Of a DNA stretch of 33,296 bases, positions 1 to 7,591 are shown piece after piece. Both the position numbers and the translations under genes were made by a program. The stretch comes from Pseudolabrys sp. (GTDB taxonomy: Bacteria; Pseudomonadota; Alphaproteobacteria; Rhizobiales; Xanthobacteraceae), in assembly GCA_030651965.1 (NCBI GenBank), contig JAUSBQ010000023.1, positions 1-33,296 of the forward strand, read 5' to 3'. Positions within the stretch are counted from its first letter, which is position 1, and the number at the start of each line of letters is the position of its first letter. The notes below the pieces were generated by a model, which saw nothing but the letters and a program-made list of their open reading frames with translations, was not told the origin of the DNA and ran no database searches.

Positions 1-1
1 C

Positions 2-820
2 CTTATTTCGGCAAACAAGATCACCTGCACCGGCACAACAGAACCGGATGTCGGCTCTGACCCGCGCAGCGTCAAGACACGCGCCGAGGTCGACGGCAGC
101 GACTACATCATCAATGGCCGCAAGATGTGGATCACCAATGCCAGCGTCTGCGACGTTATCAATGTGACAACATCTGTCGGCAAAGATGACGCCGGGCTTA
201 GTCGCATGATGCGCATAGTGGTCGATCGCGAACAATCGCGGTTCGAAGCCCGCGAGATTCCAACGCTCGGCCTCCGACAGGGCCATCTCGGGGAAGTGGT
301 GTTCGACAATTGCCGGGTGCCGAAAGCAAACCAGCTCGGCCAGGTGGGCGACGCGGCCCGCATCCTGACGCTGACCTGGCTCGCCAACCGGCCGATCCTC
401 GGCCTCTGCGCCGTGTATATGGCCGACGCTGCGCTTCAGGTCGCCTTGAAGTACGCCGGCGATCGCGTGCAGTTCGGTAAACCAATCGGTTCGACGCAAC
501 TCATTCAGGAAATGCTGGCCGACATTTCGGCAGCCGTCACGACGAGCCGCCTGCTCTGCTACTACGCCCTGTCCTGCATCGACAAAGGCGATCGTGCCAA
601 CCAGATTTCGGCAATGGCAAAGCGCTACTCGATTGCGACCTGCCAGCGCGCGGTCTCGCTCGCCATGGAAATCCATGGCGCGATGGGTATCAGCCGGGAA
701 CTGGGGTTGGAGCGTCATTATCGCGACATCCGCATGCTTCCGATCCCGGATGGCACTAACCAGATCCTCACCCTGATCGAAGGGCGCGAACTAACTGGCA
801 TGAAAGCCTATCGCACATGA
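2..820 (+). CDS. Acyl-CoA dehydrogenase, glutaryl-CoA-dehydrogenase-like (5' end outside window)
   Basis: FAD-dependent alpha,beta-dehydrogenation of an acyl-CoA, with electrons passing to ETF, is the expected role. The frame is open from base 2, so the N-terminal helical domain lies outside the window. What remains starts in the middle beta domain, with the FAD/substrate motif TEPDVGSDP and then KMWITNA, and includes the complete C-terminal helical domain (QFGKPIG, IHGAMGISRE). The C-terminus (GRELTGMKAY) resembles glutaryl-CoA dehydrogenases. In that alignment the catalytic glutamate of the YEGT motif is replaced by aspartate (PDGTNQ; Asp codon at 749-751). The stop overlaps the next start as ATGA, so it is probably translationally coupled to the CoA-transferase downstream. 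Family assignment is firm; substrate is unknown, and the Glu-to-Asp change warns against calling it a standard glutaryl-CoA dehydrogenase. Confidence 0.9.
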   Translation, partial: LISANKITCTGTTEPDVGSDPRSVKTRAEVDGSDYIINGRKMWITNASVCDVINVTTSVGKDDAGLSRMMRIVVDREQSRFEAREIPTLGLRQGHLGEVVFDNCRVPKANQLGQVGDAARILTLTWLANRPILGLCAVYMADAALQVALKYAGDRVQFGKPIGSTQLIQEMLADISAAVTTSRLLCYYALSCIDKGDRANQISAMAKRYSIATCQRAVSLAMEIHGAMGISRELGLERHYRDIRMLPIPDGTNQILTLIEGRELTGMKAYRT

Positions 821-2964
821 CCGCGCCCGCGGCCACATCGAAGGCCGTCCCGATAAAGTGCCTCGACGGAATCGTGGTTATCGAAAGGGCGGATCGTCTT
901 GCGGTCTCGGTTTGCGGAAGCCTCCTTGCCGAACTCGGAGCAACGGTGCTTCAAGTGCCCGGCAGCGGCCATGACATCGGGCTGACGGCACAGGCCTCCA
1001 TAAAGGCGTCCAGGCTGACTGCCCTCGGAAAAACCCGCGTAAAACTGGACGAAAGCAATCAAGCGGATTCCTGGAAACGGCTGGTCGAGCGGAGCGACGT
1101 CGTTGTCATTGGATATGATAGCCCCGCCGATGCGGAACTGCTGGCGAAAGAGAGCAGCCGGCGAATTGTTTGCGCGCTAAGTGCTTTCGGAACCGATGCG
1201 CCAACCCCGACGACCAAGTCCGACGAGATGATCCTGCAAGCCGCCGGCGGTCTAATGGCAGCAACGGGCGCGGCCGGAGGCGCGCCGGAGTCGTCGAGCG
1301 CTCCAGCGATCGAAATGATGGCGGCGATCAACGCCGCAACCGCGATCCTCGCAGCGCTGCGTATGGACGGCCGGGGCAGTCTTGATATCGCAGGCTTCGA
1401 TAGCGCAATTGCTTTGCTATCGACATACATTTCGACGGTGGTGAATGGTCGCGTGGACGGCTATCGTGTCGGCTGCGGACACCACTTGTGCTCACCGTGG
1501 AACGTTTATCAGGCGGCAGATGGCTGGGTGCAGATTTGCTCCACCACCGACGAGCAATGGCATGCTCTCCTCCGCCTGGTCGGTCGCGCGGATTTGATTA
1601 ATGAGCCGAGCTTTACCGGAAGTGCCGCGCGCCTCGATAACATCTCCGCGGTGGACGACATCATCGGTACATGGACTACGCAGAAGAGCGTGGATGAATT
1701 GGTGCAGATTGTTCTTGGGATTGGACTCCCGGTCGGAAAGGTTCGCACCGTTTCCGAACTGACGCGCGATGCCGGCCTCACGGCACGCGGTATGGTTGCC
1801 GCGTCGAGTACAGCGGCTGGGTCCGGACCGCGTCCGGGCTCCTTCATCGGAGCAAGTTTTGGCGCTCCGGTCGCGGCCGACGGCAAGAATGCGCCGGTCG
1901 CCGTGGAAACGGCTCTCGCTTCGCTTGGATCGCGCGAGCGCTACCCGGCGCAATGCGCATCGACCGGCAAGAAGCCGCTTGAAGGCATCAGAGTCATCGA
2001 GCTGGGCGCCTACACCGCGGGTCCGCTAGCGGGACGCTATCTCGCCGATCTCGGCGCCGAGGTGATCAAAGTTGAAGCCGCCGGCGGCGAAATCTCGCGC
2101 AAATGGGTGCCGCAATTCGGCGGCCACAGCGGCTATTTTGTCAACTGCAATATCGGCAAGAAGTCGATCGTGCTCGATCTCAAATCGGGAGACGATCGCA
2201 CGCGTCTGCTCGAACTGTTGACGTCAGCGGATGTCTTAATGGAGAATCTGCGGCCCGGTGCGCTCGACAAGATCGGGCTCGGGCCCGAGGAGCTACTTCG
2301 GCTCAAGCCTCGACTTGTTTATTGCTCGCTGTCCGGGTTTGGCCGCGCCGCGGGCTCACGGCCCGCCCTCGACACCGTCGTCCAGGCTGAAGCAGGCATG
2401 ATGTGGCTGGTCGGCGATGGGGGGCGGCCCCAGCGTGTCGGCATTTCGCTCGCCGATCAGGCCGCGGCGCATGCCGCGCCGCTTCTCATTCTCGCCGCCT
2501 TACGAGGCCGGGATTTGTCCGGGGAAGGCCGGCACATCGATCTGTCGATGCAGGACGTTCTCGCCTGGATGATCGGGCTGGCGTGGCCGGACGGCGAAGC
2601 CGCATTGTCGCCATGGGCCACGCTCGCCGTGAGTGATGGTTGGATCGTGGCGCGCGATGGCACACGCGCGCGGGCATTGCTTGAAAAAACAGGCGCGGTA
2701 ACCCGGCAGGATGCAGTGGCTCTGCTTGCCGCGGCAGGCACAGAGTCAGCCTACGTTCTCGAAATGGGTGAAGTTATGGCCCACGAATCCGTTCGCCGCC
2801 GCAACCTTATCCAATGGGTCCCGGCGGCGGATGGCGCCAAAATACCGGTGCTGTCCGCGCCGCAACGTGTCGGCGGCACGCCTTTCGCGACAGGCCCGCT
2901 TCCCAGCGCTGCCGGGGCCGACAACGACAAATTCCTAGGCCGCGCCAAAGTAAATCAAACGTAG
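817..2964 (+). CDS. Fused two-domain CaiB/BaiF (family III) CoA-transferase
   Basis: This cytosolic enzyme would move CoA from a CoA-ester donor to a carboxylic acid through an aspartyl-CoA thioester. At 715 aa it is about twice the usual length (about 400 aa) and holds two family III modules. The N-terminal module spans about residues 7-370 and includes SPWNVYQAADGW. The C-terminal module starts near residue 385 (PLEGIRVIELG, ADLGAEVIKVE). The C-module keeps the nucleophilic aspartate position (ISLAD, Asp547), while the N-module has glutamate there (AIEMM, Glu166). The second module has a shortened distal part. The start ATG overlaps the dehydrogenase stop. It shares this architecture with the protein at 5372-7591, so the two are probably paralogues. 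Acid substrate unknown. Confidence 0.9.
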   Translation: MTAPAATSKAVPIKCLDGIVVIERADRLAVSVCGSLLAELGATVLQVPGSGHDIGLTAQASIKASRLTALGKTRVKLDESNQADSWKRLVERSDVVVIGYDSPADAELLAKESSRRIVCALSAFGTDAPTPTTKSDEMILQAAGGLMAATGAAGGAPESSSAPAIEMMAAINAATAILAALRMDGRGSLDIAGFDSAIALLSTYISTVVNGRVDGYRVGCGHHLCSPWNVYQAADGWVQICSTTDEQWHALLRLVGRADLINEPSFTGSAARLDNISAVDDIIGTWTTQKSVDELVQIVLGIGLPVGKVRTVSELTRDAGLTARGMVAASSTAAGSGPRPGSFIGASFGAPVAADGKNAPVAVETALASLGSRERYPAQCASTGKKPLEGIRVIELGAYTAGPLAGRYLADLGAEVIKVEAAGGEISRKWVPQFGGHSGYFVNCNIGKKSIVLDLKSGDDRTRLLELLTSADVLMENLRPGALDKIGLGPEELLRLKPRLVYCSLSGFGRAAGSRPALDTVVQAEAGMMWLVGDGGRPQRVGISLADQAAAHAAPLLILAALRGRDLSGEGRHIDLSMQDVLAWMIGLAWPDGEAALSPWATLAVSDGWIVARDGTRARALLEKTGAVTRQDAVALLAAAGTESAYVLEMGEVMAHESVRRRNLIQWVPAADGAKIPVLSAPQRVGGTPFATGPLPSAAGADNDKFLGRAKVNQT

Positions 2965-2994
2965 CGCAAGCCCGTTCTAAACTTCAAGGCGGCA

Positions 2995-3966
2995 TCAGGT
3001 TGTCAGAACGACTTTACCCATCGCGGCGCGGTCGAGCAGACGACGCAATGCTTTGCCAGCATGGGACAACGGATAGACCTCCGTCACAGGCGGATTGATC
3101 TGCCCCGCCTCAAACATTCGGCATAAATCGGCAAATGCGCGCTTATCGATGTCGAGTTTTCGCTCGCGGTAGAAGCTCCACGAAAGCCCAATAATATCGC
3201 AGTTTTTGACCAGCACATGATTGGTAGGCGCGAGCTGGCGCTCGCCGCCGGCAAACCCGACGACGAGAATGCGGCCCTCGAAGTTGATGCATTTGAGCGC
3301 CGCCCTGAACGCGTCGCCCCCGACCGGATCGAAGGCGACGTCGATGCCGCCAGTCAGGCAACGAATGCGCTCAACCACGTCGTCTTTGGCCGAATTGATC
3401 AGGTGATCGGCGCCGTGCTTGGCGGCAAGGTCGAGCTTTTCCGTCGTGCTCGCGCTGGCAATCACCGTTGCGCCGAGCGCTTTGCCAACTTCGACAGCGG
3501 CTATGCCAACCCCGCCGGCAGCGCCAGTCACAAGCAAAACCTCCCCGCGTTTGAGCCGGGCGCGATGCTCCAGCCCGACATGCGCGGTCCCGTACGATAT
3601 TGGAAACGCGGCCGCCTGATTGAAATCCATCTCGGCCGGCATGCGGAATACGTGATCTGCCGGCATCACGGCCTCTTCGGCAAAATAGCCAAACCGCGCG
3701 TAACCGATGACGAAGTCTCCGGGGGCGAGATGCCCGACGCCCGGCCCCACTTCGATAACTTCTCCGCCCCCTTCCATGCCGGGGATCAGCGGCAGCGGCG
3801 GCTTATGCTGATACTGGTTTGAGATCATCAGGGAGTCGGCAAAATTCACCGCCGCCGCGCGCACCCTGATGCGGACTTCTCCGGGACCGGGCTGGCTTAC
3901 CGCAACGTTCGTGATGGCCAAATCTTCCGGGCCGCAGTGCCTTTGAATTTGAATCGCTCGAACCAA
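2995..3966 (-). CDS. NAD(P)H:quinone oxidoreductase-like MDR protein (zinc-free)
   Basis: A 323-aa medium-chain dehydrogenase/reductase of the quinone oxidoreductase type, expected to use NADPH to reduce a quinone, enone or enoyl thioester. The N-terminal GroES-like domain has AAAVNFAD where zinc alcohol dehydrogenases carry the catalytic cysteine. The Rossmann domain has GAAGGVG near residue 147 and DPVGGDAF further on. No structural-zinc cysteine cluster is visible. The start is a TTG at 3966, supported by an AGGAGG ribosome-binding site six bases upstream. It lies 128 bases downstream of the GntR gene on the same strand and may be co-transcribed with it. It converges with the CoA-transferase ending at 2964, only 30 bases away, with no obvious terminator between. 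Acrylyl- or crotonyl-CoA reductase-like activity is possible but cannot be told from sequence alone. Confidence 0.85.
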   Translation of the reverse strand: MVRAIQIQRHCGPEDLAITNVAVSQPGPGEVRIRVRAAAVNFADSLMISNQYQHKPPLPLIPGMEGGGEVIEVGPGVGHLAPGDFVIGYARFGYFAEEAVMPADHVFRMPAEMDFNQAAAFPISYGTAHVGLEHRARLKRGEVLLVTGAAGGVGIAAVEVGKALGATVIASASTTEKLDLAAKHGADHLINSAKDDVVERIRCLTGGIDVAFDPVGGDAFRAALKCINFEGRILVVGFAGGERQLAPTNHVLVKNCDIIGLSWSFYRERKLDIDKRAFADLCRMFEAGQINPPVTEVYPLSHAGKALRRLLDRAAMGKVVLTT

Positions 3967-4094
3967 GAGGCCCCTCCTAGGAACTGTGTGCCATTTTTAC
4001 ATACCTTTTTGGATGCAATATGCAACCACCTCGGGGAAAGCAGCACGAGACACGAAGGCGCTTAGGGGGGCGCGCCGTCCAACGCGCGGCAGAA

Positions 4095-4901
4095 TCAGAT
4101 CGTATCGAACGGCATGTTCGGCAGTTCGTAGAGTTGGGAAAGCAACGCATCACGCGCCGACAGGACATGTTTTTTGAGGATTTGCACCGCAGCACGCTTG
4201 TCGTGGCGGTCGAGCGCGTCGAGCAGTTCGGTGTGCTCGGTCGCGGCCCGCTGGCTGCGATCATAGCGGTAGCCCTCGCTGCGGCGCTTCAGTGCAAGAC
4301 GCTCGAATGTCTGGGCCAGAATGCGTACCACGTAGGCGTTTCCTGAAAGCTCGGCGAGTTTCAGGTGAAACAGGACGTCTGCCAGGATCCGCTCAGTCAG
4401 CACCTGGGCCTTGATGAATTCCGCGTATCGGTCAGCGTAGCCGCCAAGAATAGCGAGAGAACCCTTGGAAATACGTCCCCGGTCCATGGTGACCTGCAAT
4501 GCATAGACTTCGAGGGCCTCACGAGCGCCGTACAGGCCGAATGCCTCCTCCCGCGTAATACCAGCGACATAGAATCCACGGCGCGGAATACGGGTAACGA
4601 AGCCTTCCTGATAGAGCCGCTCAAGGGCTTCGCGCACGGGAGTCCGCGAAACATTCAATACCTGGGCCAAATCTTCGTGAACCAGTTTACGGCCAGGGCC
4701 GAGTTGTCCAGCTAGAATCATCCGCTTTATGCTACCGTAAGTGACGGAGTTGCGGCTTGGGCCCCACTCCGGGTTCTCGGTCTCCGGGATTTCCACAATG
4801 TCCCAAATGGCCTGCCAGTCGAGTTTCGGCAGATCGATAAGCGGCTTCTTCCTGCGCGAAGCCGCTACCTGCCGATTCTTGCCTAAACTCGCCGCTCCCA
4901 T
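4095..4901 (-). CDS. GntR-family transcriptional regulator with FCD domain
   Basis: A 268-aa ligand-responsive DNA-binding protein of the FadR/FCD subfamily. The winged helix occupies about residues 45-115, including the recognition segment LNVSRTPVREALERL and the wing RIPRRGFYV. The all-helical FCD domain follows (REALEVYAL, DVLFHLKLAELSGN, EHTELLDAL, LKKHVLSARD). Its Asp and His residues match the metal/ligand-binding positions typical of FCD proteins. The ATG at 4901 follows an AGGA-like motif placed very close to it, so the start is only moderately certain. The gene is divergent from the large catabolic operon that starts at 5372, with a 470-base region holding palindromes between them. 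It is the obvious candidate regulator of that operon and perhaps of its own transcript; the effector is probably a pathway acid or CoA ester (inference). Confidence 0.9.
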   Translation of the reverse strand: MGAASLGKNRQVAASRRKKPLIDLPKLDWQAIWDIVEIPETENPEWGPSRNSVTYGSIKRMILAGQLGPGRKLVHEDLAQVLNVSRTPVREALERLYQEGFVTRIPRRGFYVAGITREEAFGLYGAREALEVYALQVTMDRGRISKGSLAILGGYADRYAEFIKAQVLTERILADVLFHLKLAELSGNAYVVRILAQTFERLALKRRSEGYRYDRSQRAATEHTELLDALDRHDKRAAVQILKKHVLSARDALLSQLYELPNMPFDTI

Positions 4902-4933
4902 TTCCTCGCTCCCATGGTGAAACTAAAGCTTTG

Positions 4934-4942
4934 TACGACGTA
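4934..4942. promoter_or_regulatory. Short palindrome, possible operator half of the GntR site
   Basis: TACG-A-CGTA is a perfect 9-base inverted repeat 32 bases upstream of the GntR start. GntR/FCD proteins usually bind short palindromes in the divergent promoter. No consensus for this protein is known, so the site is only a candidate. Confidence 0.25.
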
Positions 4943-4963
4943 GGATTGCTTTGCGCTAGCCAT

Positions 4964-4975
4964 ACTATGGATAGT
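4964..4975. promoter_or_regulatory. Candidate GntR/FCD operator palindrome
   Basis: ACTAT-GG-ATAGT is a perfect inverted repeat with 5-base arms, 62 bases upstream of the GntR start. It has the size and AT-rich arms common for FCD regulators in divergent promoters. The assignment rests on position and symmetry alone. Confidence 0.35.
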
Positions 4976-4990
4976 TTTGCATCCAACACC

Positions 4991-5070
4991 GCCCTCGGGG
5001 GCTCCGGCCCACACCGGCCGGGTTGCGGACAACCGAGACCGCACGACAAATCGTGCATTGGCCCGAGGGC
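4991..5070. repeat. Long-range inverted repeat enclosing a hairpin
   Basis: GCCCTCGGG at 4991-4999 is perfectly complementary to CCCGAGGGC at 5062-5070. Inside lies a perfect hairpin GCACGA-CAAA-TCGTGC (5041-5056). A further palindrome CCCCAT-A-ATGGGG follows at 5082-5094. Symmetry does not tell which strand, if any, acts as RNA. No poly-T tract follows, so these are not simple intrinsic terminators. Confidence 0.5.
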
Positions 5071-5229
5071 GGCGGCGCAAGCCCCATAATGGGGAGGTTT
5101 TCCATTTCCGACGGATTTTGCGGACGGCATAACCGCCCCCGCCGCCGGGACGGCCGACGCTACCAGCGGGCAGCGCGCGGAGTCCACACCCCGACTTGCG
5201 CGGCGGACATTTTTCATGCAATTTAGTAT

Positions 5230-5298
5230 CCCGTTAGAGAGGCAGAGCGGCCTTTGCCGCAGTCGAAAAGCCCGGGTTCTGAAAGTTCGACTAACGGG
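5230..5298 (+). promoter_or_regulatory. Predicted three-way-junction leader element upstream of the operon
   Basis: The 3' strand TTCGACTAACGGG (5286-5298) pairs with two separate segments: AACGGG with CCCGTT (5230-5235), and TTCGACT with AGTCGAA (5261-5267). A small hairpin GCGG-CCTTTG-CCGC (5247-5260) fits between them, giving a three-way junction. All stems are perfect Watson-Crick. The element ends 73 bases before the ATG at 5372, so it could lie in the 5' leader of the catabolic operon mRNA. It matches no riboswitch class I recognise. Confidence 0.45.
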
Positions 5299-5371
5299 CG
5301 CCCCCGGCCGGTCATGATTGTATGCAGTACTCAAAAGGACCTCCTCGCATCCTCACGATCAGGAGCGGCGC

Positions 5372-7591
5372 ATGAAGCGCTCAGCCCCCCTGGACGGTAT
5401 TGTCGTCGTTGAGCTCGGCAGCCGCATCGGCGCCGGCGTGTGCGGCTCGCTGCTGGCGCAGCTTGGCGCAACCGTCATCGTCCCGGAACAACTCGGCTCG
5501 ACCGAGGGCAAGTTGCGCTATCGGGCACAGATGCTTGCCGGCAAGATGAGCGCCGTCCTGAACGAAACCAAGGCCGACGCGGAACTGTTGAACAAGCTCG
5601 TAATGCGTTGCGATGTGTTGATCTTATCGAGCGACGTTTACCCTGCCGGGCATCCGGGCGCGTGGCCCCAATCAGCTTCGCGCGTCGAATGCGACGTAAC
5701 GGCCTTCGGCGACAGCGGCCCGATGGCCGGCAAGAACTTCTCCGATGCGCAAATTCAAGCCTTATCGGGCATCGTCGATACGACGGGGATGCCCGACGCC
5801 GGTCCGACGCCGATCCGGCTCCCTGTTGTGGAATTCATGACCGGAGTTTATGCAGCGGCCGCGTGTCTTGCCGCGCTGCGAGTCCGCAAGTACGGTGGCG
5901 GCGGCCAGTCGATCGACATGACCCTGTACGATTGCGCGTTCGCTTCAATGGCGACCTTCTTCCCGCGCCTTCTCGACGGCAGCGGCGCGAAAGTCGGCCG
6001 CGTCGGCAATCGTCACTCGATGGCCTCGCCCTGGAACGTCTACCGCGCCATCGACGGCTGGGTGCTTGTTTGCGCGGCGAGCGATATGCAATGGCGCCGT
6101 ATCTGCTCAATTACGGAACAGCTCGAATTGGCCGAGGATCCGCGCTACCGGAACGTGGCGGACAGAGTGGCCCACCACAACGATGTCGATGCCATTGTGC
6201 AGGAATGGGTCGCGCGCCACACGATCGATCGCTGCGTCTCAGTGCTCGGCGGCGCGGGCATTCCGTGCGGGCCCATTACTAAAGTCGAAGACTATCCGCG
6301 CGAGGCTAATCTTGATCACCGCGAGGCGATCCGAAAACTGCGCGATAGCAACGGCGCCGAACTATTCGTCCCCGCATCGCCACTGCGCATGAGTGGCACG
6401 CCGGGCATTTCACCCAACCACATTCCCGCACCGGACGCCGACCGCGCCGCGATCGTCAAGCTCGCCGCGAGGGATTCTCCGAACATTTCGAACGCCGGCG
6501 CGTCCGCCGAAAAGCGCCTGCCGCTGGCCGGCCTGCGCGTCATCGAGATCGGACACTACACAACCGCGCCGCTGAGCGCGCGCCATCTCGCCAATCTTGG
6601 CGCCGATGTAGTCAAGATCGAGCCGTTCGAGGGCGAAGCGGTGCGATCATGGGCCCCCGCGATGAAGGGTACTGGCTATTTTTTCACGTATACGAACTCC
6701 GACAAGCGAAGCGTGACGCTCGATCTGGAAACGCCGGACGGCATCTGCATTCTCAAGGACATGATTAAGCGCGCCGACGTGTTGGTCGAGAATCTCAAGC
6801 CCGGTGCGCTCGCTAAACGCGGTTGCTCCGCCGAGGAAATTGCGAAACTCAATCCGGGGCTGATCTATTGCGCCATTTCCGGTTTTGGCGCCGACACGAT
6901 CTATGCCGGCCGTCCGGCCTACGACACCGTGATACAGGCGATGTCGGGCTTCATGGATTTGACCCGAGCCGACGGCGTTCCGGTGAAGTCAGGCATCTCC
7001 TATGCCGATCTTATGGGCGCAGAGGTGGCTGTAGTCGCGATTCTCGGCGCATTCGAAGCCAAGGATCGGACCGGTCTCGGGCAGGTCATCGACCTCTCCA
7101 TGCAAGATGTCGGCTCGTGGCTAACTCTGCCGCTGTGGAATGGCGATCAATCGGCGCCGGAGCCGAAAGTCATTTCGGCGAAAGACGGCTACGTGTTGGT
7201 AGAGATCGACAGCACCCCGCAGATCGGTGCCTCGCCCGATAAAATATTGCCCGAGCAGGCCCGCGGCATGACGCGCGCCGAACTCGCCGCCGCCTTAACC
7301 AACGCCGGCGAGCGCGCCGCCCCCATTCTGACGGCCACCGAAACGCTGCAAGCCGAGCAGACCCGCGCTCGCGCGCTGGTGTTTTACACCACCGATGACG
7401 AAGGCGACCAATGGCCAATGCTGGCAAGCCCGTTGCGGCTCAAAGGCACGCCACCCGTTGTCGGCCGTCCAATGGCAAAGCTCGGCGCCGATGGACCAGC
7501 CGTTCTGGCCGAGTTCGGCATCGTTGCGGGCGGGCAACAGCCCACTGCTGTCGGCGAGAGGCCTGCGGTTGCCAAGGTGACGGCGCGATGA
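5372..7591 (+). CDS. Fused two-domain CaiB/BaiF (family III) CoA-transferase
   Basis: First gene of the catabolic operon; 739 aa with two family III CoA-transferase modules. The N-terminal module spans about residues 1-365 and contains SPWNVYRAIDGW. The C-terminal module begins near residue 381 (LAGLRVIEIG, NLGADVVKIEPFEG). The C-module keeps the catalytic aspartate (ISYAD, Asp546), and the N-module has glutamate at that position (PVVEF, Glu154), as in the paralogue at 817-2964. I chose the ATG at 5372 because AGGAG sits seven bases upstream and the family motif begins at once (LDGIVVVELG). A TTG at 5318 in the same frame would add 18 non-conserved residues. The stop overlaps the next start (ATGA). 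It probably activates the pathway's acid substrate or an intermediate with CoA. Confidence 0.9.
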   Translation: MKRSAPLDGIVVVELGSRIGAGVCGSLLAQLGATVIVPEQLGSTEGKLRYRAQMLAGKMSAVLNETKADAELLNKLVMRCDVLILSSDVYPAGHPGAWPQSASRVECDVTAFGDSGPMAGKNFSDAQIQALSGIVDTTGMPDAGPTPIRLPVVEFMTGVYAAAACLAALRVRKYGGGGQSIDMTLYDCAFASMATFFPRLLDGSGAKVGRVGNRHSMASPWNVYRAIDGWVLVCAASDMQWRRICSITEQLELAEDPRYRNVADRVAHHNDVDAIVQEWVARHTIDRCVSVLGGAGIPCGPITKVEDYPREANLDHREAIRKLRDSNGAELFVPASPLRMSGTPGISPNHIPAPDADRAAIVKLAARDSPNISNAGASAEKRLPLAGLRVIEIGHYTTAPLSARHLANLGADVVKIEPFEGEAVRSWAPAMKGTGYFFTYTNSDKRSVTLDLETPDGICILKDMIKRADVLVENLKPGALAKRGCSAEEIAKLNPGLIYCAISGFGADTIYAGRPAYDTVIQAMSGFMDLTRADGVPVKSGISYADLMGAEVAVVAILGAFEAKDRTGLGQVIDLSMQDVGSWLTLPLWNGDQSAPEPKVISAKDGYVLVEIDSTPQIGASPDKILPEQARGMTRAELAAALTNAGERAAPILTATETLQAEQTRARALVFYTTDDEGDQWPMLASPLRLKGTPPVVGRPMAKLGADGPAVLAEFGIVAGGQQPTAVGERPAVAKVTAR

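Larger units (their letters stand above)
4902..5371. promoter_or_regulatory. Divergent control region between the GntR gene and the catabolic operon
   Basis: This 470-base region has no convincing gene. It should hold promoters for the minus-strand regulator and the plus-strand operon. It contains short palindromes near 4934-4975, a group of inverted repeats at 4991-5094, an AT-rich stretch at 5211-5229 (TTTAGTAT, -10-like, with no well-spaced -35 seen), and a folded element at 5230-5298. The ribosome-binding site of the operon's first gene is AGGAG at 5361-5365. A CTCCT at 5341-5345 could pair with it. Confidence 0.6.

Noticed and set aside
2965-2994. Bidirectional terminator between the convergent genes
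   Set aside because: The 30 bases hold no stem with a T-run.
4991-5230. Cobalamin or other known riboswitch in the GC-rich leader
   Set aside because: No B12 box or other known conserved core could be found, and the downstream genes are not B12 related.
5268-5300. tRNA-like 3' half (GGTTCTGAAAGTTCGACT)
   Set aside because: No proper T-arm consensus, no anticodon arm and no acceptor pairing; the bases are better explained by the three-way junction.
4732-5334. 200-codon minus-strand frame across the GntR start and the divergent region
   Set aside because: It overlaps the GntR gene in another frame, shows no conserved motif, and covers the palindromic control region.
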